NCBI GenBank assembly: GCA_016806645.1
Contig: JACSYO010000199.1
Span: 310,001-374,000 of the forward strand
Source of the DNA: Ophiodon elongatus
Lineage: Eukaryota > Chordata > Actinopteri > Perciformes > Hexagrammidae
DNA: 64,000 bases
Direction of reading: 5' to 3'
Shown: positions 36,157-48,721 of the stretch, in pieces
How the letters are laid out: each line of letters starts with the position of its first letter
How positions within the stretch are numbered: position 1 is the stretch's first letter
The notes under the pieces: model-generated
The model's input: the letters and a program-made list of their open reading frames with translations, nothing else
Told to the model about the DNA's origin: nothing
Databases searched by the model: none
Made by a program: the position numbers and the translations under genes

Positions 36157-36510
36157 GCTGCTGTTGCCTCCTGTCCAGTGGACCATCGCCTGGTTGTGGG
36201 TTGCATCCCCTTTGAGTACGAACGAGCTGCTGAGCAGGGTCATTTGTTTTTCCCGGGACAGCGCTCTCCTGAAGCGGGGTGAGCTCTCCGCGCCGACTGC
36301 TTCCTCGTCACCGTCCGTCGGTAAGCCCGGCGAGGATCCTCCGTCTCCGCCGCCCATGTCAAACGTAGGGTCCTCCCCGCTGCACCGGTTTAAAACCCCG
36401 CTGTCACAGCGCACGGGTCCCGGTCCGGCCATCCAGGCCGAGGTGATCAACAGAAAGACGCAGAGGTGCGCAGCGGTGGAGACCGGTTCTTCGGGGCGCA
36501 GAAATGCCAT
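36157..36510 (-). CDS. sorcs2: SORCS2-like VPS10 receptor, first coding exon
   Basis: This exon of 118 codons starts at the ATG at 36508-36510 and ends in phase 0 at a perfect donor (AGC|GTGAGT; donor at 36151-36156). Residues about 11-35 form a hydrophobic signal peptide (AAHLCVFLLITSAW). An acidic, Gly/Ser-rich propeptide follows, with a furin-type RFRR site at about 79-82. The start of the VPS10 beta-propeller is SSSFVLKGDATHNQAMVHWT, residues 94-113. That last block is diagnostic of the SorCS group and closest to what I recall of SORCS2. SorCS2 is a type I sorting receptor for proneurotrophin signalling and neuronal trafficking. The frame stays open upstream to 36708, but a TATA-like box at about 36584 and the signal peptide favour the internal ATG. 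No later exon was found at lower coordinates; intron 1 is long in the family. Neighbouring GRPEL1 supports SORCS2 over SORCS1 or SORCS3. Confidence 0.87.
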
Positions 36511-36660
36511 GTTTTGCGCCGTATTAGCGCTGAGTATCGCGGAGACTGATGGAGAGACTGCTGATGCTTGTGGAAGATAGGTGTATATACTGTAAGCCGA
36601 GGGAGAGAAAGGGAGTGAGGGGGGAGGGAAGGAGGCTAGGAGGGAGGAGGGAGGGGAACT
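36511..36660 (-). promoter_or_regulatory. sorcs2: SORCS2 5' UTR and core promoter region
   Basis: On the minus strand, GTATATAC at 36581-36590 could act as a TATA-like box about 75 nt upstream of the chosen ATG. Further upstream (36599-36658) is a strong polypurine (plus strand) / polypyrimidine (minus strand) tract of GGGAG-type repeats. The exon and its 5' flank (about 36160-36550) are CpG-rich compared with the surrounding sequence, as expected for a neuronal gene's CpG-island promoter. The transcription start is inferred, not seen. Confidence 0.5.
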
Positions 36661-37907
36661 AGAGCGGAGGCAGACAGTGGGAACAACGTGGACGCGTCTC
36701 TGTGCCAAGCGGGATCCACAGAACGGCGCAGTGGTGCCATCTGCTGTCCTACAACTGCAGCACCTTGCGGCTGTCCACCTTCATGATGTGTCCCACAAGA
36801 GGAATTCACATTTTAAATATGATATCTGACTTGGCCCATTTCAAATCAGTTTTCGGTTATAACACACGTGTGTGCAACTGATTCCAGTTGTCTCAGTTGC
36901 TTTGGCACAATCAACGATCATCTAGCTGGTGTCATAGGAAGAGTAAATTACAAGTTCATTCACAAAATGTATAACTAATTTATTATATCTATTTATCTAT
37001 CTATCTTGGGGTTCCTTGCTTAAATATGTTTCCTCCATCCATCATGTTTTGAGTAATAACTCTTGGCAAATTTGAGAAGGCCGTAATCTCTGACACGACA
37101 GATTCTGGGACCTGTAACAAAAACGATTAAGCCTTTAGGTAATGTAAAGTACACCATGCTGAAAAATCTGCGATTTATTTAGCTGATATTTGCTGAATGA
37201 ATGCAGCTGCAGCACCCCCACGTGAGGAGCAAACACCATTTCCCTTGCGGAAAAAAAGACTGAAAGATGAGGGGTAATGAATGTCACATGCATCTATGTT
37301 ATATCAGCCCAAACTAGGAACATTTCACTCAGCGATCTTTAATGTGTGTGACTGTTGGGCGCCAGTTTGAATCCCAAAAGACATTAGGCTAAACAAAGAA
37401 AATTGAATTGAAAATTGAATCCAGGAGAGTCCGTCAGTGAAGTCTAATTTGTTGAAGCTTTTAGTCCACATGTATAACTATAACTACATTTGACCAGGAT
37501 ATCATTATTGGGTTTGTTTTGTAAATCCTATTTCCCACCAATCAATCAGAGACAGTTGGCCCTAATGTCTCCCTGGGTTTGTTTTTCTGTCAGCTTTCTA
37601 ATATATTCCAGCATTTTTTTTTATTAATCTTTGCTCCCAATTTAAAAGATAAAAACTATCCGATGACTTAAAGCAGTTGGGAACATTCCTCATTTGCATG
37701 ATATCAGTCCACTCATCCTCCTCACTGCCTCACTGCCTGTGTGTTGGTGGCCAGTTGGCCAAGAGGTCATAGTGTAGCTCCCACTAAGTAATAACTCTCC
37801 TCTGAGTTCGTCCTCCTATCCAATTATAGCTCGAAACTGGATTAATCCATGAGTCGGTGGGTCAGGACCTGTAGGGGTCGAAAGTATTTTCACGTCAAAC
37901 AACACAG
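36661..37907. other. SORCS2 upstream flank, nothing recognised
   Basis: Start of the intergenic region between the divergent SORCS2 and GRPEL1 genes. No exon was seen. A short (TATC)n-like run lies near 36985-37005. Confidence 0.45.
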
Positions 37908-38000
37908 AACATCAGAATCAGAATCAGAAAGGGTTTATTGCCAAGTATGTTTGCACACACAAGGATTGACTTGGTGGTTGGTGCATTATAATAAACACAG
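37908..38000 (-). mobile_element. LINE 3' tail fragment, reversed
   Basis: AATCAGAATCAGAAAGGGTT and TTTATTGCCAAGTATGTTTG followed by CACACACAAGGA form the reversed 3' end of a widespread fish LINE/SINE tail, with the terminal (TGATTC)n-like repeat on the left. Only about 90 bp is present. Confidence 0.65.
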
Positions 38001-38111
38001 TACAATAGTAGGAAGACATTAAACTGCAGCCACAAATACCCAATGATAATTTCTCTATTCTAACATATGGATTATTTGTTGTACTAGTTATTAAGTACAA
38101 TACATAACAAG

Positions 38112-38490
38112 CTGTATTTCTTTAGGAAACTTAAGAAGGCAAAATTCCTGTGCCAAGTTCTTGTAAACTTTTACAGAGGAGCAATAGAAAGCGTCCTGAC
38201 TGGAAACATTACAAACATGGGACGTGCACGACACAGGACAGGAGGGCTCTACAGCGGGTGATTGAAACTACCCAGAACATCATGAGTACCATCTATATTG
38301 GTGACAAGAGGAGCCCGTGAAGAGCTAAGGGGATACTAAAAGATGATACCCACCCAGCCACAACCTGTTCACCCTGCTGCCCTCTGGAGAGATACAGAGG
38401 TATCAGCTGATGAACCACCAGACCTCAAAACAGCTTCTTTCCTCTGGACGTAAGACTCCTTAACTCATCCTCCACCCTCCTCCATTGTTT
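38112..38490 (+). mobile_element. LINE ORF C-terminal remnant
   Basis: The plus strand reads as a LINE C-terminal domain: LYFFRKLKKAKFLCQVLVNF, then FYRGAIESVLTGNIT. It continues, with frameshifts and stops, through remnants of 'RALQRV', 'TQHIMS' and 'LFTLLPSGERYR' type blocks and ends near 'FPLDVRLLN'. This belongs to the fish LINE family whose RT has the N-T-I-I-K-F-A-D motif, fragments of which are at 50160-50290 and 50812-51420. Pseudogenised. Confidence 0.8.
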
Positions 38491-41194
38491 TTTGTATCTT
38501 TCTGATGGAACAAAATGGGACTTTAAACTGCATTTGTTGCACAACCCTGTTGTACAATGAGAATACATAACATTGTAACCGTGTAAGTACTTTATACTGA
38601 CAGGATTAACCTGCATCACCAATAAGTACCAGGGATTGCTTGTAGACTGCAGGACCTTTGACGATGGTAACATTTTGTTACAGCACTGTACCTCTTACAA
38701 GCAGAGTAGGAGCTAGTTCCTCAATTTATATTCATTCCTATTTCTTAATTTATATTTTGCCATTTTGTGTGTGTTTGTGTGTGTTTATTAATAGCTTTTG
38801 AGTGTAATCCCTGCAGGGCAGTGCACAAAGGAGAGGTGCTGCTGCATGGTGGTGGGGCTGACTGAAACAGCATACAGTTTTTAGACCTTACACAGTTTGC
38901 ATCATATGTTATCTTGCTTGCCAGACTATTTAGCATTTTTGAGAAAGCTGGGCTAATGCCTAGAATCATGACAATTTAACAAATAGATTATTTTTAAATA
39001 ATTTGATTAATATTAACTGAAATAAAAAGGCTTTAAGGTAGTTCCTGCTTCTGCACCATCTTGAGGCCCTGTCGGGTAAGGGCCCTGAGTTTAAATCTAC
39101 TTTCAGTAGCTTATGTTTTTGTTGATATTGTGCTAAAATGATGATCAATTTACATTTAATGATTAAGTTCAGAAAACACAGGGGCCTCGATGGGGGCCCA
39201 CAACTCACTTTTTATATACTAGCAGGTTACTCTGGCCCTGTTTCTAGGGTTTGATAAGTGAGTTTGATGGTATCTTTTAAGTTTTATCAATGTGCTGGCG
39301 CATCAATGGTGAACAAATATATTTGGAAGCCATTACTCATAGATTCTCTATACAGGATTGAGAGCACTGAAATAGCATCAAACAACGTTTTGCAATGTAA
39401 AGATTTAGTGGCGTTGTGTCGTCCAGAGCAGAGATGGAAGCTCTTTGAACGCGCCCCCTCGCCCTTTGACCTGCTCTCACACGCCGGTCACAGCTGCGTA
39501 GGTCCCACCCTCCGGTTCCCCCCTCAGGCAAACACTGTTAGCTCGGTCACCACTGATACCATCCATATACATTTTTTTATGTGATAAGTCAGCATTGTGT
39601 TTAAGGCACACTTGCACTGGCCACAATATGCCAAAAAATCAATTGCTGCAGTGCAAATACAGAATTCTAAATAATGTATTGCATGATAGAATTAAGAAGT
39701 TTGTATGGAGATCTTGATGATTTTGGTTCTCAGCATGAAAACTAGTCATGCAATCCATTGTAACAGACAGGAAGTCAACCTGAACACAGCTGTGGTCCTA
39801 GCGATGGAGCAAAGTATCACTTCTTAAAGCATAAAATCTAAAGAGGCTGAGTGTTTGATACCTAAAACATCAACAAACAACAAAAACAGTTACATGAATG
39901 TTCATTTAAACAGTGACACAGAGTTGAATAAAACAATGAAGGCTTTTGTATGGCAGACTGGGACTGAAAAGGGTTTCAGAGCAACAACCAAAGTTATATA
40001 CTTAGGTCACGTGATGACAACTGAGTCATCTCCATGACAACTGACCAAATGTCATTTGTTGATGAGGACTATTAGATCTAAAAAATGCCAGTAAGTAGAC
40101 CTTCAGCTTGCCCAAACAAAAACATACCATCATGTTAATTTTGATGATGTTTAATTATGAGTTATGATGCAAACAGATGTTTTAAACAGCAAACAGCAAA
40201 TATTTCAGGATACAGCAGGAAGAAGTTTCAAACATAATCTCTAGTAGACAGCGTTAGGCATTATTATTTCATTGCCAACTCTTCTTAAAGACAGAATTCT
40301 GCTCTTAGTGAACCGTGAGCTGGATCAGTGTTGAAAAGGTGATCTTTGTTAATTATTTACATGTCAGAGTCCTTCTGTTGGTGCTGCGGGTTGGGAATAA
40401 ATGGAGAGAGTGATGTTGTTGGCTCAACTGGTCTCAGATCAGTGCACTCAGGTGTCCCGAGTGGCATAGCAGGAGCAGAGTCAGTTTGAATATTTGATGG
40501 CTGAGGGCAGAAGGTGCATCAGTGTTACAGAAAAGTGAGAGGAAGAGGACAGAACACAAGAACACACTCACACACTATCTTACAGATTGTGTGAATATGT
40601 TGCACCCTTATCTAAGTCTTTTATAGTTTATATTTCTTTCCATCCACCTGGAAAATCCACTTTTTAGTGAAGTTTAGAAATATCCATGCTGTATTAGGCA
40701 GAGATAAACCCCAGCAGGCAAAGTCAAAGAACCACAGCTGGGTAAGTAATGTGAGACAGCAAGGAAAGGGCATGGCATCAAGGATTCATGAGACGCTTTA
40801 AATTATTCTTGTTAATTATTTTTTTAATTATTTAGTAATTTTTAACAAAATAATTCAACAGACAGCACATTACATAATGCATGTACCTGGAAAATGTTGA
40901 ATCACTCAATATTATTATGTTTGAAAAAGAAAACTGTACCTATATGTGATGCCTACAGAACTCACAGATCAGAACAGTCTAATTGTCTAGTTGATCTGGC
41001 AAGCTTCAAATTAACTTGTGATCTTGAAAACAGGTCTATTTTCTGCCCTAAATCTAGAGCTTTCATGCATAAGTCAGGGAGGCCGGATGGTGGCAGAGTG
41101 TGCACCCTCCATGACCTCAACTACCAGCAGACTGCCTCTAATTGCACCTTCTAAACTGGAGCTTGCATTTAAATATTTCATACCGCAGTGGAAA
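38491..41194. other. Intergenic, nothing recognised
   Basis: About 2.7 kb without a supported gene or definable repeat. A GC-rich patch near 39435-39530 gives only short frames. Confidence 0.4.
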
Positions 41195-41260
41195 TGTGTG
41201 TGTGTGTGTGTGTGCGTGCGTGTGTGCGTGCGTGCGTGCGTGCGTGCGTGCATGCGTGTG
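41195..41260. repeat. (TG)n/(TGCG)n microsatellite
   Basis: A TG run grading into tandem TGCG tetranucleotides. Confidence 0.95.
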
Positions 41261-42031
41261 CAAAACTTTTGTCTCATATATATGTCCCCATGTTCTGTGT
41301 GAAGCTGCATAACTCTTAAACATTTCGAGTGAAAACAATCTGACTCTAATTTATGAGGTAAGAATCTGAAAAAGGTACATAATGTCTGCAGTGGATAGGA
41401 TTTTACTTCAGGTAACGCCATGGTTGGTATGTGGTTGATTCATTATTTAGTATATTATAGTCTACAGTGTATGTCGGCAAAATCATAGTAATGAAAGTGG
41501 AACACGTTTAGAGTCGCTCCAATGCATTCTCTAAGTGGGGCAATTTGTAGGAAATTATATTGAAGTTAAACTGCAGATCATCCGAGGGGCATGTAAGAGC
41601 ACAGTTTGGTAGATTGTACAGAACCATTGGTACAAAAGAACTGAATGATTGACAGAAATCTGTTAATCAGCTGATCAATCAATAAATAAACATCAGGGAC
41701 CAATACAATCACAACTATCACCACTAAAGAGGCCAGAGACAGCTGTTGAGAGTTCAAGTCTTATGCAGTTCTCCTCCGGCTCTGTAAAACTAATGCACAT
41801 TAATCTTCATAACATCCAATTATCCGGGAAAATTTCATAGCGAACAAAGCTGCGTTCAGCAGCCGCTCAGCAGCATGCTAACAAGCTGGACGTCCACGGT
41901 CCAAGGATTGCCTCGCCCTAAGCTGTCTCTGCGCTCAGATGATGCAAGACATGGTTCTTTCATCCATACTTCTGATCTGCAATCACACGCACACCAACAG
42001 GACGACACCTGCACCGCTCCATGATGCTAAG
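41261..42031. other. Intergenic, nothing recognised
   Basis: No exon or repeat could be defined in this stretch. Confidence 0.4.
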
Positions 42032-42482
42032 GGGTTATGCTGTGGAGTCTTTGTGCTTTCTCTCCTCACAGGTTACTGCTGCCATGGCCCTGCTGACACC
42101 CACTGCTACTGCCATTATTAGTCACATTAGTATAACCAACATCATTACTGCTTTTATTATCATTATTATTCTACTATAACCACTATTGCTGTGAGTATTG
42201 GTAGTCCTCATTTTTTCCATCAATATTCTGCTTACTACTCTCATTACATGAATAATTTCTGTCATATCCATTGAATGTGTTGTAACTCTGTTATGCTGTT
42301 CATTCTGTACACATGACATCTGTTGTACTTCTGTCCATCCTGATAGAGGATCCTCCTCTGTTGCTCTCCTGAAGGTTTCTTCCCTTTTTCTCCCCTTAAA
42401 GGTTTTTTTTGGGGGAGTTTTTCCTGAACCGATGAGAGGTCCCGGGACAGAGGATGTCGTATGTGTACGGATTGTAAAGTGT
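42032..42482 (+). mobile_element. L2 3' UTR fragment
   Basis: It shares ordered blocks with the 3' UTR of the L2 copy at 26240-29597: GGAGTCTTTGTGCTTTCTC, then GTTGTAACTCTGTTATGCTG, TCCATCCTGATAGAGGATCC, GTTGCTCTCCTGAAGGTTTC, and GGGACAGAGGATGTCGT. It stops before the terminal (GAATT)n tail. No RT sequence is attached, so this is a truncated or eroded insertion. Confidence 0.88.
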
Positions 42483-43041
42483 GTTGGTAAAAGGGGTCGC
42501 ACAAACTCTAGCTTCCTTTAGCTCATTGTTTTGGGAGTTTTCCTGCTAACATGTTTTTCAAATGAACATTAAGGTAATAAGTCAGTGTTGTGTATGCTTA
42601 ATGGGGGATTCCTCCTCCTCCTCCCCCTCCCCCAAATGACCTATGCGATTTTAAAATTGTTATATACAGTACAGAGCATATGTAGTTAATACATCTAACG
42701 TGCTAGCTATCCATTCTGTCTGTGGAGAGAAGTGGGAGTGAATCAAAACAGGAACATTATGGACTTTAAAACAAAAAACAAAGAGCTGATCTGACGGGAC
42801 CTGCAGAATCGAGTAATAATTCTCAGAGGTCATTCCCACTGTTAAAATAAATTTTTAATGGGCATGATCATGCTAGGCCCTGTGGTGAAGCATCAACACA
42901 CACCTTGATCCAATGCAAGGCATACTTCAAACAGTTTAATGGGATGTTCCACCCCAATAATGAGGCAGCCAACGATTGACCTCACTGAACTCCTGAGGGG
43001 TAATTACCGTGGTTCAGGATCCTTAAAGCATTTATACACGC

Positions 43042-43091
<50 letters not shown>

Positions 43092-44800
43092 TCAACCACA
43101 CACACAGACACCAACATCCCCCCCCCCAAGTATTTCATATCTCCTCTTGCATGGTCTAAAAGGTGTGACCATCTATTAGGAACCACACGGGAGCTTTCCA
43201 CCCGCTGCAGACAAGTCCCTGTGCCCCCACAGTCATGCTCTGTCATCCCAGATTAAAAGAGGCAAGGTTGATAACTCACCCTGTCTGCTGGATACACACT
43301 CCGACTGGAAGAAACAAGGACCTTTGAATGCCTTGTGTCCCCTGGTGCCACTAGTGCATGAACAAACAATGCTGCAGGCACTCTTGCTTGTGAAAATGTA
43401 TTATTTTCATGTTCTTGACTCCATAGCGACATATACATTCGGCTCTACCCATATTGAATACACCAATACTTATGCATTGAGGGTGATTAATGCATTTTAC
43501 TTGCTTTTGAATAGCATAAAACTTCAACAATGGATAGCCTTTGGATTTTCTTAGAAATGGGGAAATAATGAAACACATAATTCAAGGTAGCGTCATCCTT
43601 GTTAATATCATTTAATAGATAATTACATCTGTAGTTTATAGTCCAAATATCAACGTTTGAAATTTAGTGGTAAATAGAATGATTAATCAGGGCCCCAGGA
43701 GCGCCTGAAATATCCTACCATAGAGCTCGAGACTGGGCAGATAACCGTACCATTAAGTCGCTGTGCTAGCTGTTAGCGCATCTCTCTGTAGGCTGTCTGT
43801 CTTGTTAACCCAGCTGTACAGTGCATCTCTTGTTATTTCTTCTTTGTTTTCTTTGCTCACCGGTCACTTCCAGGACTGTTATATGACATTGTGTCTGACA
43901 AAAGTGAGAGTGAATTATTATTTATTACATTTGATGAACGCTTACAGGCAACAGTGTTTAATAACTTGGAAAAGTAAGCACTGTCACCCGTGAAACTCCA
44001 ATAGCTGCCTCTATAGGGACCAGTCCAGAAGATATATGGGTATAGGAGCACATTATTTCATAACAGGACAATGATCATCTCGTATCTCAGCCCAGGTTTA
44101 GTTACAACTCTGGAGTAATGTAAGATGGAAGGCAATGGAGTTCAAATGTTTTTTAGCTGGGCATATTGCAAGGCAACATGGATGCATGAACATTCCTCTG
44201 TAAAAAAACAACCATCAAGTAGGCTATTCAGCCAAGCCATAGTACAAATAGTTTGAAGTATATAAATAAATCTTTTCAACAATTTCGTATTACTTTTTTA
44301 ATGCTAATATTCACTAATCTCAACATGTTGTAAATATTCTATTCAATAAATGTTTGTTTATACCTTATTTTGTTATATTGAGGTGTTCGTATTCTTAGAT
44401 CAAGAGATGGAGCAAACTGTTTCAAAGGAGGGAGGATTTTAGTGGGAGCACTGGGGTGTCAGGTGCGACTGTGTGGCAACAGCTAATGGTTTACATGACT
44501 CACAGGTCAGGTGGGACAACCCCTTGGCAGAATTAAGCTTAGGGCCCCAGGGAGGTCAGGGACCTGCTTTCAAGGATGATGAGCTAATCAGAGTTATGGG
44601 TGCTAGCTTTGGTTGCTTTAACACATTTATGAGGACAGAAGGAGATGTATGTTCCTCTTTTTGTCTGAATTAATGACTTGTAATTGTTGACTCATGGATT
44701 TGTGATTTATGTGGTATGATCATTCTTTTAGTTTGGTAGATCAGGAGCCACAAGGGGACTTTCTGCAGACTTTACTGATTTAATCATCTAAATGTGGCTC
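42483..44800. other. Intergenic with one CA microsatellite
   Basis: Contains the CA run at 43044-43089. Otherwise no supported gene or repeat. Short open frames near 43250-43580 and 43760-44050 have no recognisable family. Confidence 0.4.
43044..43089. repeat. (CA)n microsatellite
   Basis: CA run of about 46 bp followed by a second short (CA) patch and an eight-C run near 43120. Confidence 0.95.
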
Positions 44801-44912
44801 AAGTCGTCGTCGGATCCCCGTCTCTTCCAGCGGCATGTTGAAGTGTCCTTGGGCAAGATACAGAACCCCAAATTGCTCCTGTGTCATCGGTGCGTCCATG
44901 TATGTGAATGAT
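44801..44912 (+). mobile_element. Short interspersed repeat fragment
   Basis: CATGTTGAAGTGTCCTTGGG followed by CAAGATACAGAACCCCAAAT, TGCTCC and CATCGGTG matches the central part of a frequent fish repeat (consensus style 'tgtccttgggcaagacactgaacccc'). Only about 110 bp survives. The class was not determined. Confidence 0.65.
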
Positions 44913-47009
44913 AGATTTGATCCGAATGGGCAGGTGACACCTTGGGTAATCAAGATGCATTTTATTATTGCAGCCTACCCTATTCAAATTGTGCAGTATT
45001 ATTCCAAAAATATAGGATATGTATTTGAATTGTAAAATAACCCATTGGAATGTGAAAATGTACATTTGATTGTGGAAAAGACTGCCAATGCACCATTTGA
45101 CGGGAGTCACACATCACTTTCATTAATTGAAAATGAAATGTTAAGTTAGATCAAGCTGATCGAGGGATAATTCAACAATAACCTTAATGATGGCAGAGAA
45201 TTCTGCAGCAGAGAGAGAGACACTGTGTCCTGTGCAAGACGTTACGTCATGGATACAAACCACGTACTCATTAGCGGTGTGCTGGAAATCAGACTGGGGA
45301 CGTAACCACTTCAAAGATTGGTGAGTAGTACTTAGTATGTTTGTATTTTTTAAACAGAAAAGACTTGTTATATATTGTCTTATTTACTGGAAATAACATA
45401 CAATATAGCCACCAGCAAGTAGGAAACTTTCAGGTGATCTCCCAGGGACCTCCCTCCAGCCAGCTGCCACATTGTAGGTTTTTGTAGTTCACTTCAATAG
45501 TCAGCTGTTCCTCTCCCGTTGCCACCTTTTTTAAAGCAAGTAACCAGAATAAATAGACACAGGGCTTCTGATAAAAGGGGAGTTTGATTGATAAATCACA
45601 CAAAATAAGCTACCTGTTTTACAGTCTTATAATGTAAGTTATAAGTCTTATAGGCAAGTTTCTGAGAAATAAAAAGGCAATTTAATTTAATTTATTTAAC
45701 AGGCAGCATTTTTCTTTTTTTGTATAACTTGAGTTACTGAGAATTGAAAAATACTAAAACTTTCTTGGAGCATGAATAAATGTTACTTTTTGCCATTGTG
45801 TGTTTATATTATTGCAATCAGTTGATATACATTTTTCAAATATAAAAACTCCATAAACTTCTTCACATACTCTGGTATTATTTGTGAGAAAGATTTATGT
45901 TTAATTTGTTGTAAGAATGTCAATTTGTCAAAATCTAGGTTGAACACTGCTGTATACTCATTGTTTTTCTTTAGTTTTCATGAGTAACTCATTTTATACG
46001 GTAATATGTGTAATATCAAAAACGGCCAGTATGTGTGGTCGTGTCACCACTAGGGGGCTTGTCTGTGCATTGTATTCACACTTCCTTGTCAAGTTTCTCA
46101 GCAGAAAAACAGTAACGTAAGACAAAAGAAGAGTGTAAGGCAGTGAACAGGCACCCTCATGAAAACGTTGTTTAAACTGTATTTAAGGTGTCTGCTGCCG
46201 TTATTTGGTGCGCCCCGCCATCATACACTGACGGGAGGGCAACATATGCCATAATTTGACATACTGACTGGAGTAAATCAGATCTACAATGACTATATGT
46301 CTTGTTTTTTCGACCTGGAAAGGGTCAAAAAGAAGGTGTACTTCAACTGCTTGGGGCTGTCCTTCTCCGGAAGCCTCTGAAATAGCATAGACCATCATGT
46401 GAAAATACAACTCTTGGGAAAAATCTTTAGCATCCTTGCATGAAGTGGTTGAAAAAAACAATATATATAATGCTGAGCTATGTCTTCACAAGTTGTCCAT
46501 GTATTCACTGACAGTAGAATAACTTGGTGGTAAAAGCCTCTGATACATCATTTAGACTATGATGGCACAATATAACTCTCCAGTAACACTCACATCAAGC
46601 TCTGTCGCCATGTGAAGATAAAAGACTTCCACCACACCTCCATTTACTTTCAACACCTTTAAAGCCTCTGCACTGCAGCAATCCCAACAAAATCAGAAGA
46701 GTTGTATTAGTGCTTGATATAAATGTTTGGGAATTCTCACATTATGTTTCCATTTGTCAGATGACCCCGGTAAGTCAGGCCACTTTCTCCCATCCTTTCC
46801 ACAACTCCGACTCACTCATGGGGATTTATTTTCAACATTGCAAAACATCTCAACACTGGCACAAGAGCCTCCTGACACCCCCCACCACCACCAAGGTAGG
46901 CTAAAACAAATGCACCCTGTTGTACCAAGGCTAATTGTAACAGATTGGTTTACTGTGCAAGGCAACCACCTTAATTGTTGTCAAGGGTGGGTGGGAAGGA
47001 AAAAGGAAT

Positions 47010-47013
<4 letters not shown>
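44913..47013. other. Intergenic, nothing recognised
   Basis: No supported gene. One CTCF-like motif lies at 46046-46060. Confidence 0.4.
46046..46060 (+). promoter_or_regulatory. CTCF-like motif
   Basis: ACCACTAGGGGGCTT fits the CTCF core CCASYAGRKGGC. It lies in otherwise unique-looking intergenic sequence between SORCS2 and GRPEL1. Confidence 0.35.

Positions 47014-47069
<56 letters not shown>
47014..47069. repeat. (TG)n microsatellite
   Basis: Perfect TG run of about 56 bp. Confidence 0.97.
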
Positions 47070-47070
<1 letters not shown>

Positions 47071-47526
47071 CTTATTTAATTGTCTGTACACAATGCCAGA
47101 GGGTACAAACTGCATTAAGATAAGATAATTATTAGTCATTCAAATTTGCAGGATTCAACACAAGAGGTTTTACGAGTCCTCATTTAAGTCAGATTGGCTA
47201 TGAAGTTGCAAATTGAGTCATGTCACGATAGATACGTTCCAAGTAAGTTCCAAGTTAAGATAGGTAGGTTCCAGGTCAAGACCATACAACAACCTAAGGT
47301 GCTGAAAAAAGAAGTAAGTGTTTCTCAAATGGCTACTTGAGGTTGGCTCCAACAGGGAGTCCATCCCCATAGATCCACTTGATAAAATGGCCAACGTTAC
47401 AGCAGGAATAAACATGTTAACAACCTTGTACAAAAAACAGTTTTGGTCTGTTTAAAAATGTCCCCTCTCATGACAGTATGAGGGTCGAATTTATATATCA
47501 CTAACCCATTTAAATAATAGTGAGGC
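47070..47526. other. Intergenic, nothing recognised
   Basis: Local GTTCCAAG and GTTCCAGG near-repeats at about 47236-47275. No other structure. Confidence 0.4.
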
Positions 47527-47743
47527 TTAAAGGTATAATATGTTACATTTGTTGGTCGTTGTTTGTAAACACAACATTCAAAGTTGGTCATTACTCCTCG
47601 GCTTATCGAGCTGGAGAGAATGAACAGCGAAGATCGAGTGAGCTATAGAGTGAATGGCGAGAAAGAGGGGCTTTAGTGAGAATAAGGCAGTGAATGAGAG
47701 AAATAAAACATTTTCTGATTTTTTTTGCGCATTATACCTTTAA
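47527..47743. mobile_element. MITE-like element with TTAAAGGTATAAT termini
   Basis: A 217-bp element bounded by TTAAAGGTATAAT (47527-47539) and its exact reverse complement (47731-47743). It has no coding capacity. The 13-bp terminal inverted repeats and the small size are those of a miniature inverted-repeat transposable element. A target-site duplication is not obvious. Confidence 0.7.
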
Positions 47744-47971
47744 AGTTATGTATAATTAAGGATGTGGCTGCTTTGAGTGACAGATGGGTACCATCTCAGA
47801 TCGCTAGCTGCTAGCTAATCTTTTCTGCTGTGGCACCGAGGCCAACCTCAGTTCCACCAACGATCCACCTCTATGTCCAGACGGCCCCTCAAAAATATGA
47901 GTGATGTCATGGAGACTACCTCCATATTTTATACAATATGGTCAAGACTCAGGCCAAGACAGGAAAGTTGT

Positions 47972-48030
47972 GAGTCAAGACCCGAGTCAAGACCCAAGTC
48001 AAGACCCAAGTCAAGACCCAAGTCAAGACA
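47972..48030. repeat. 12-bp minisatellite, about five copies
   Basis: The unit AGTCAAGACCCA is repeated almost perfectly, with degraded copies on both sides (GTCAAGACTC at 47941 and AAGTCCCAGG at 48030). Confidence 0.92.
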
Positions 48031-48298
48031 AGTCCCAGGTGAAGACCAACAACTCAGAAGTCCAAGTCTGTAAATGAGCATGTTTTGAGACCTTGTAACA
48101 AAGTGGGTGAGAACATACCATTTGTCCCCATATTTCTGTATTGATTCATTTCATTAGTGAATCATATATTTTTTTTGTTACTTACCATACCCACCATGTG
48201 TTCCAGAGTCCAAAGGAGGAGGTGCCCAACCATTTCCTCTATTTATACACTGTATGATGTCAGCAGTGACATCATGGGGTTAGATGGGGAGTAGATTA

Positions 48299-48700
48299 TG
48301 TAACACTCCCCAGTTACCGACGTGGGTTTCCCAAAGCACAATGAAGGCAACAGACTGGGATCGAGTTTTCGAAGTGCTTTTATTACACAGTGCTCTTTCT
48401 AATGCTGCCTGTGCGTGCGTCTCCTGATGCACCTCCGAGCGCACCAGCCGACTGTGTCCTCTGACTGCTTAGTCGTGATCCTCGGGTCTGCCAGGCTGTG
48501 ATCCCTGCTCACTCTCTCTCCATCCATTCTTCCGCGGCTACTGGGGTTTTATATTGGGAGATACTTAATCAAGGAACCTTTACACCTGAGGTTAATTACA
48601 CCTGAGGTTAATTACACCTCTTTCCGGCACCGTTCCCTGAACCACTCCCCCTCACTCTGTCCCTCCTCTGCTGCTGAGCCCAACCACGCTCGCCACCACA
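48299..48700 (-). mobile_element. Solo LTR, same family as 54221-54529
   Basis: On the minus strand it begins TGTGGTGGCGAGCGTGGTTG and ends GGGGAGTGTTACA, so it has TG...CA ends. It shares with the LTR at 54221-54529 the blocks GGTTGGGCTCAGC, GGAGTGGTTCAGGGAACGG, GCCGGAA, AACCCCAGTAG and the TATA-type AATATAAAACCCC. A polyadenylation signal AATAAAAGC follows. No internal retroelement sequence adjoins either end. The flanking 5-mers GATTA and GTGTA agree at only three of five positions, so the target duplication is decayed. The middle parts of the two LTRs differ, which accounts for the length difference (402 versus 309 bp). Confidence 0.85.
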
Positions 48701-48721
48701 GTGTATATTTAGGTTGATAGG

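Noticed and set aside
36164..36580. 138-codon plus-strand frame
   Set aside because: Antisense shadow of the CpG-rich SORCS2 first exon.
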